A program made the translations under genes and the position numbers. From Panopea generosa (lineage: Eukaryota > Mollusca > Bivalvia > Adapedonta > Hiatellidae): DNA of 64,000 nt. The stretch lies in the NCBI GenBank assembly GCA_029582155.1, contig CM055901.1, positions 310,001 through 374,000 on the forward strand, in the 5' to 3' direction. Below are positions 57,930-64,000 of this stretch, one piece after another (position 1 is the stretch's first letter; the number at the start of each line of letters is the position of its first letter). The notes under the pieces are model-generated. The model saw only the letters and a program-made list of their open reading frames with translations, was not told the DNA's origin and did no database searches.

Positions 57930-58135
57930 TGTTCGTAAGCTATGTTCTGTTTGGCCCATAATCGATAACAACGAAGGAAAATGTCGATTTTAACTTCGAT
58001 TTTATTCACGATCCATCATAGATAACATTTTTACTATAACACCGAAAAACACGGAACAACCATCAGAAATACACTATCGTAAGATTAACAAAATAAACAC
58101 TGTCACCAACATGCAACGCAGTACACTTCTAAACA
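57930..58135 (-). repeat. BEL/Pao 5' LTR
   Basis: 206 bp with TG...CA ends on the minus strand. This LTR would drive transcription of the element toward lower coordinates. Confidence 0.92.
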
Positions 58136-59690
58136 GAAATGGTTTATCACCGGTATATATCCACATGTTACTGTTTAAATATGACGAACGTGTAAACTTC
58201 TTATTACACATCTGACATTCAAATAGTTTTTCACCTTTAGGTGTCCGTATGTGCCTGTTAAACTTGACAAATGAGTGAACTTTTTATTACACACCTGACA
58301 CTCAAATGGTTTATCACCAGTATATATACGCATATACTGTTTATAGATGACGAATTTGTATACTTCTTATTACACACTTGACACTCAAATGGTTTATCAC
58401 CCGTATGTATCTGCATGTGTAAGTTTAGAGATAAGAAACGTGTAAACGTCTTATTACACACTAGACACTCAAATGGTTTATCACCAATATGTATCTGCAA
58501 ATGTCTGTTTAGAGATGACGAACGTGTGACTTCTTATTACGCACTTGACACTCAAGTACATATCCACATGTGAGTGTTAAGATGTGACGATTATGTAAAC
58601 TACTTATTACACACCTGTCACTCAAATGGTTTATAACCCGTATGTGTCCGCATGTGCCTGTTAAACTTGACAAACGTGTGAACTTCTTATTACGCACTTG
58701 ACACTCAAATGGTTTATCACCTGTATGTATCCGCATGTGAGTGTTGAGATGTGACGATTATGTAAACTTCTTATTACACAACTGACACTCAAATGGGTTA
58801 TCACTTGTATGTATCCGCATGTGAGTGTTGAGATGTGACGATTATTTAAACTTCTTATTAAACACTTGACACTCAAATGGTTTATCACCCGTATGTATCC
58901 GCATGTGACTGTTGAGATGTGATAAGTATGTAAACTTCTAATTACACACCTGTAATTCAAATGGTTTATCACTTGCATGTATCCGCATGTGAGTGTTGAG
59001 ATGTGACAATTATGTAAACTTCTTATTACACACCTGAATCTTAAATTGTGTATCACCTGTATGTATCCGCATGTGAGTGTTGAGATGTGACGATTATGTA
59101 AATTTCTTATTACACAACTGACACTCAAATGGGTTATCACTTGTATGTATCCGCATGTGAATGTTGAGATGTGACTATTATTTAAACTTCTTATTACACA
59201 CTTGACACTCAAATGGTTTATCACCCGTATGTATCCGCATGTGACTTTTGAGATGTGATAAGTATGTAAACTTCTAATTACACACCTGAAATTCAAATGG
59301 TTTATCACTTGCATGTATCCGTATGTGAGTGTTGAGATATGACAATTATGTAAACTTCTTATTACACACCTGAATCTCAAATGGTGTACCACCTGTATGT
59401 ATCCGCATGTGAGTGTTGAGATGTGACGATTATGTAAATATCTTATTACACAACTGACACTCAAATGGGTTATCACCTGTATGTATCCGCATGTGAATGT
59501 TGAGATGTGACGATTATTTAAACTTCTTATTACACACTTGACACTCAAATGGTTTATCACCTGTATGTGTCCGCATGTGACTGTTTAGATGTGACGATAA
59601 TGTAAACTTCTTATTACACACCTGACACTCAAATGGCTTACCATGGGTATGTATCCGCATATGACTATTTAGATGTGACAAAGATATAAA
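58136..59690 (-). pseudogene. C2H2 zinc-finger array, N-terminal part, with a recurrent TAA
   Basis: About 18 tandem 84-bp units read, in the finger frame, as C-Q-L/V-C-NKKFT[22 protein letters not shown]. The TAA sits in nearly every unit at the position where intact fingers have Gln, Arg or His. Gln between the first cysteines is kept here, unlike in the left part. A different frame stays open for 299 codons (58661-59560) only because the unit is a multiple of three. That frame has no C2H2 spacing. The ancestral gene was a DNA-binding zinc-finger protein. Confidence 0.8.
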
Positions 59691-60178
59691 CTTATTGCAC
59701 AGCCCGTGTGGTTCCGGCTCAGAATAGAATCAATGCCGATCTCTGCAGAAGGGTAGGAATCCTCCGAATTGGTGTCATGTTCATTTTATCATTTTTGTCA
59801 TGTTCATTATTGTGGTTAAATTATCAACCCCTGTGTGGTTTCAGGGAGCCATATGAGTGATGGCAAGAATAGGACCATTGTGGCTCATGCATGTCGTAAG
59901 AAGCGACAATTTGAGTAATACGATAGAATTTGCTGAAACTATGCAGTTCTGCAGGTATCTAGGTTCTAGGTTCATTTTGCATATTCGTTTGTTGGTGTAT
60001 TTTTTTAAATCTGTATTTTAATTTGTTGTTTTTGTACATGTAGAGTGAATCTGGAATCTTCCTTCCTGTTGGCGTCGAATAACCTATAATGTGTTGGTAC
60101 ACTGTAAAACCATATTCATTCAACCATTCATTCATTCATTCATTCATTCATTCATTCATTCATTCATTCTTATTGCAC
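59691..60178 (+). mobile_element. SINE-like retroposon, copy 2, with 10-bp duplication
   Basis: The 468-bp element (59701-60168) starts AGCCCGTGTGGTTCCGGCTC and ends in about 12 ATTC units. The 10-bp word CTTATTGCAC lies on both sides (59691-59700 and 60169-60178) within zinc-finger-array sequence. It matches 11178-11593. A short-repeat tail plus target duplication is the hallmark of LINE-mobilised retroposons. No good tRNA-type A and B boxes are seen, so its promoter class is open. Confidence 0.85.
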
Positions 60179-61061
60179 ACCTTATTACACATAATCAAAT
60201 GGTTTATCACCTGTATGCAAAAAAAACAATGTTGATAGATCTAACAAATAGGATGTAGGAAATCGCAGGAAATACCATCCTCGCCCATTTTTTGGAGCAT
60301 GCGTTCAGACCCATCTAGAATCGGCCTCCCTGTTTTTTTTAAGATCTCGCTATAGGCCGGTAACCCGAGTGATTGCCGAATATAGAAAGTTATTACTTAA
60401 ACGGATCGCTATTAAAAAATACACATTTCGATTCTTTAGTTTGTACTGTTTGTAAATAATTCAGTTATGTGTTTATTAGAGTGGCTATAGCAGTGGCGTA
60501 GCTGACCGTAAAATGGGGAGGGTGCTCCCTTAGAAAAAAATGTTAAGATGCATTTCCTGCATATTGTTTGAAAAATCCAGATTAGCCAATACGTATATGT
60601 ATTTTAGAATGAATATTTATATTAAATTTATTATCTGAAAAAAATCTTCAGTGTGTTTCTTTATGATTGAAAACATAATAAAATAATCTGTATTCTGAAT
60701 GTAACATCAATAAAGTAAAATTCATAATATGAAATATCTATTTAAATAATCAAGGCACCTTTTCAAATCCACCAAAGGGCTTTTGTCCACCTTCTAAATT
60801 TCACCAAAAGGCTTTTTCCACCTTCCAAAACCGACCAATGGGCTTATATTCTCATTTATTTTCTGATTAATGAATGCGTTTTATAAGAGAGATAGAAAGG
60901 AAGAAATAGAGTGTGTGTGGGGAGGAGGGATGGGGGTGGGGGAGGGAGGGAGGGAGGGGGGAAGAGAGACAGAGACAGAACTATTACTTAATATTACTTT
61001 TTGTGTATTTTTAAATTACATTATAAACCATAAGTTTACCACATTTTTTTCTTTCTTTTTT
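60179..61061. other. Intergenic DNA with G/A-rich microsatellite
   Basis: The first 40 bp may be a last trace of the zinc-finger array (ATGGTTTATCACCTGTATG). GAGGGAGGGAGGG-type repeats lie at about 60918-60975. A reverse copy of CAGTGGCGTAGCTGAC lies at 60489-60504. No gene. Confidence 0.45.
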
Positions 61062-61562
61062 TTAAAGCAACACATCCACGTTTAAACTTTTTTCAAAAGT
61101 TTTTCACTTGAGTTGTGAGTACATTTCCCATACATTAATATATGGTCAGTGAGCTGTATATGTGCTAACAAACACTATCCAGAATGCTTTAGAATTATAA
61201 AAAAAAGATGTCCAAATTATAAAGCGTGACAAACGCTTTATAAATTATTTTTAAATTGCGGAGGATTCCAACTTGGCCTCAAATTGAATTATGCGAGTCG
61301 TATTAAAAAACTTCACGTTTTAGTGTGTAGTGTACTTTACCTGCCTTGAAAGTCATTTTGACAATTTTTTTTGACTCGGGTGACTTACACGCTTGTTTTA
61401 TAAAGTGTTAGTTAAGCATTATAATTTGGGCATCATTTTGTTCCGGATTGTGTTTATATGCTCATATACAGCTAATTGATCACATGTTTGTATGGGAAAT
61501 GTGCTCATAACTCAATTAAAAAATTTTTTTTTAAAAGTTCAAACGTGGATGTGTTGCTTTAA
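61062..61562. mobile_element. 493-bp foldback element with TTAA target
   Basis: The left end AGCAACACATCCACGTTTAA (61066) and the right end (to 61558) are inverted repeats. They extend imperfectly for about 70 bp and include GTACATTTCCCATAC/GTATGGGAAATGTGC. TTAA lies outside both ends (61062-61065 and 61559-61562). An inner inverted pair (ATGTCCAAATTATAAAGC and GCATTATAATTTGGGCAT) adds a second stem. No ORF. TTAA suggests a piggyBac- or Kolobok-mobilised MITE. Confidence 0.8.
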
Positions 61563-61795
61563 TGTCGATCTACAATCTCAGACTTGGCTCGTTATTCCAA
61601 TTACGACTTATATTTACTTTTTAATGTCGATCTACGATCTCAGACCCGGTTCGTTATAAAAATTACGATTTTTTTTTCTTTTCAATATTGATCTATGATC
61701 TCGGACCTGGCTCGACATTCAAGTTTCGCCTTTCTTCTAACTTTTTTTAAATATTGATCTACGATCTCAGACCTGGGTCTACATTGAATGTTGAT
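61563..61795. repeat. Tandem repeat of about 62 bp, four copies
   Basis: The word TCGATCTACGATCTCAGACC (with changes) recurs at about 61566, 61626, 61688 and 61756, each followed by a pyrimidine-rich spacer. Confidence 0.7.
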
Positions 61796-63070
61796 CTATG
61801 TACATATATCTTTATTAAAGTCTCATCTATGTACAAACATATAAATAAAACATACAGTAACACTTACAACGTACATAGCCATTCCATATTAGAATTACAA
61901 GAGACTATCGCTATAAAATTAATTGACATATATACATCTTTCACAGATTATTCATGCGTTATGTTAGAATAAGATGTATTCTATATAGCATTATACACTG
62001 TAAGAATTGAGACACTGGCGCTAATCTAGGCTCTAGACCTAAACGTATGTTAAAATAACCTTTGTTTGATTTTGAAAGGAAAAATAAATGCAAATGCATC
62101 GCTATATAGTCAAAAGCTTTTTTAAAAAATATTTTAAAAGATCAGTTATCACCACAGATCATATCTGGAATGACCTGATTAGCATCGATTTCTCAACATA
62201 ATATATAATTAATTTGTTTTACATTTTAAGATATATTACATTATTTATATAAAATATTTCTACGTTTTTGTAGTATTGTAAAACAGGTTTTGGCACATAT
62301 TCTTATGATGGGTCCTTTTAAGTTAAGGTAACTAACGTGTTTTGCATATGCATCAATTGTATTTCATATTCAGCAAATCAGTGCAAGTAATATGTATTTA
62401 AATAAATGTGGCATTTAAAAAACATCAGAACATTTGACTACTTACTTTTTTCTTAGTCCTTTTTCCATAATAATTTATAATGACCTTCGCGTTCATGTGA
62501 ATGTTTAAGTGTATTTGAAACACTTATACTGTAGAATAATTTGCAACTTGCGTGTAAGTCTTGTTTTTATATTTGTAATGTTAAACCACTTGACCAATAT
62601 CAACCACCATCAATCATACTGGCATCTAATTGAACAGTCGTTTAGAACGGACACGAATGGAACAAGATAAGAAGTAAAATCAGTACTCTTTGAATGAAAT
62701 TGCGCGCAAAATATAGCATTTATCCTCGGAAACCAATTCGATTCTCATTACCATGTGTTATGTTTTTTTGTGTCAGAAGCTAAACACAGACTTTATATCT
62801 TAATCAAGTGATATTTTTTAATAGTTCCATTTAAGACACCTTTTCCTGCAATTATATATAATATGCTTAAACACGTTATCGCAATTTTGATGCTTATTTG
62901 ATGTTTTCCTCAATAATAAAGTAATCGCTATTAAGTTTACATTTTTATTAAAATACATATAATATTCGTAACATAATTTTGTATGTATAACGTTTAGTTC
63001 CCCATTACAATACAACAATTTGTTTTTAAAATAAAGTCATGTTAAATAATTTCTATACAATATCATTACA
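61796..63070. other. AT-rich intergenic DNA, nothing recognised
   Basis: No supportable gene, RNA or repeat was found. Confidence 0.5.
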
Positions 63071-63097
63071 ATCCTACATATATGGAATGGCGGTGTA

Positions 63098-63180
63098 TTC
63101 TGACGGTGAATTCATTCACGAGAGGAGGGGCTTGTTCGTGAAACACAGACACACGCCACTCCTCCAGTGAATGAAATTTC
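63098..63180. repeat. Imperfect inverted repeat
   Basis: GAATTCATTCACGAGAGGAG (near 63107) faces CTCCTCCAGTGAATGAAATT (near 63156) and can form a stem with an unpaired middle. Confidence 0.5.
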
Positions 63181-63267
63181 TTTCTCCTATTTCTGTTCAA
63201 GGAAGACTCTAGTACGGGGTTTCATTTATCATATTTGATATGCAAGAAAAAGAATCAGTCATGGCCT

Positions 63268-63364
63268 TTTCGGTTCGGATAGAAATTCCGCCCGGCTTGG
63301 GATAACTGTTTTTCCCGCCAAAACAGTAGTATCCCTCGGGACGAAATTTTCCAGCCGAACCTCA
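63268..63364. repeat. Long imperfect palindrome, possible MITE
   Basis: GGTTCGGATAGAAATTCC at the left is complementary, with gaps, to GGAAATTTTCCAGCCGAACC-like sequence at the right. Inner words GGGATAACTGTTTT and AAAACAGTAGTATCCC also pair. No target duplication is obvious. Confidence 0.6.
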
Positions 63365-64000
63365 AACCCATGTAAGATTCTTATAGTCTAACCACGGTAA
63401 AATGCAGATATCATTATCCGGTGTGCAAGAAACATTTAAGATTCTTATAATCCCAAACAACAGAGGCATATTCAAGAAATTGTGGGTCTCAGAAATTATA
63501 TAGACATATTCATACGTATATATTTGATTCAAAGAACTTCGATTTATTTAAAGAAAAAATGAGTTTGCGCATCATTCCTAATATTTTAGATGCAGAGCAT
63601 GAACTAGAGTAAAATCAACTAACCACTTTTTTGACCAGTCAGCAATTGTATTACTGAAGATAGTGATTTAAAATATCATCTATGTCCAGTAAGTTAGCAA
63701 AGGTGGAAGAGAGCGATGCGTCATCAGCAAAAGTACAAAGAATACTTAACAAGTTATCAGCAATATCATTAATAAGGACAAGAAAAAAAAACAATGGGCC
63801 TTAAAGGGTACCGCACGTCAGAATATAAATGGCTATTTATTGTTAAATAGACATGTAAATAACACAAAAATCAACAAATTTTAATTGTACGAAACTTATC
63901 AAATGAGAAAAATGACATTAAATATCATGATTTCCAGCGTTTCCTAAATGCTATGGGCGCCGCCATTTTGTAGCTCTTTTGTGATGGAGGTATTCGGTGA
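63365..64000. other. Intergenic DNA to the window edge
   Basis: Nothing recognised. A GC-richer patch GGGCGCCGCCATTTTG near 63956 is too short to call as a promoter. Confidence 0.4.

Larger units (their letters stand above)
47321..58135 (-). mobile_element. BEL/Pao LTR retrotransposon, inserted in the zinc-finger array
   Basis: The element runs on the minus strand. Its two 206-bp LTRs (47321-47526 and 57930-58135) begin TGTTTAGAAG and end TACGAACA on that strand. They differ at about six positions by eye (about 97 percent identical). The 5-bp word GAAAT flanks both outer edges (47316-47320 and 58136-58140) and restores the zinc-finger unit when counted once. The coding order gag, zinc knuckles, aspartic protease, reverse transcriptase, RNase H, integrase and a C-terminal DUF5641-like domain is typical of BEL/Pao. 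Two stops, two frameshifts and a 3979-bp insertion make it inactive. Confidence 0.92.

Noticed and set aside
58661-59560. 299-codon minus-strand open frame ([19 protein letters not shown] repeats)
   Set aside because: It is an off-frame reading of the 84-bp zinc-finger repeat. The unit is a multiple of three and happens to lack stops in this frame; the C2H2 spacing is only present in another frame.

Overview
This is eukaryotic, AT-rich, intron- and repeat-dominated DNA with no operons and few long open frames. The repeats point to a marine bivalve mollusc: pearl-like elements with a tandem core (two families), tRNA-derived SINEs, a BEL/Pao retrotransposon, a Mutator-like transposase with an OTU protease, and a decayed C2H2 zinc-finger array. 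The species cannot be fixed from sequence alone. I found no intact, complete host protein-coding gene. The best host candidates are a chain of very short phase-0 exons on the + strand (about 31.4-41.5 kb) and the zinc-finger array on the - strand (45.9-59.7 kb).

Layout. 0-12 kb: intergenic DNA with short inverted-repeat transposons, a pearl-like element (4.46-5.74 kb), a 36-bp minisatellite (6.4-7.7 kb), a piggyBac-type MITE with an internal hairpin (9.7 kb) and a SINE (11.2 kb). 12.4-18.3 kb: a satellite with a unit of 1000 bp, five copies, one split by a second pearl-like element of the same family. 18.3-31 kb: SINEs, an acidic repeat region split by a second pearl-like family, a broken Mutator-like transposase, and three further copies of that second family. 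31-42 kb: candidate micro-exons whose introns hold SINEs, two tRNA-Thr-like copies, a 5'-truncated LINE, two 51-bp minisatellites and an internally deleted OTU/MULE transposon. 42-45.9 kb: repeat debris and microsatellites.

45.9-59.7 kb is a nested stack. A tandem 84-bp zinc-finger array was hit by a BEL/Pao element (206-bp LTRs, 5-bp duplication). That element was hit inside its reverse-transcriptase domain by a 3979-bp DNA transposon with perfect 28-bp terminal inverted repeats and a 4-bp duplication. The DNA transposon carries nine copies of a 16-bp motif, a broken basic ORF and a SINE relic. Each junction can be read to the base, and removing the DNA transposon leaves the retrotransposon frame aligned.

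59.7-64 kb: a SINE with a clear 10-bp duplication, a 493-bp TTAA-flanked foldback element, a short tandem repeat and AT-rich DNA with imperfect palindromes.

All calls come from reading the sequence and the frames by eye. No database search was possible, so family names rest on motifs.
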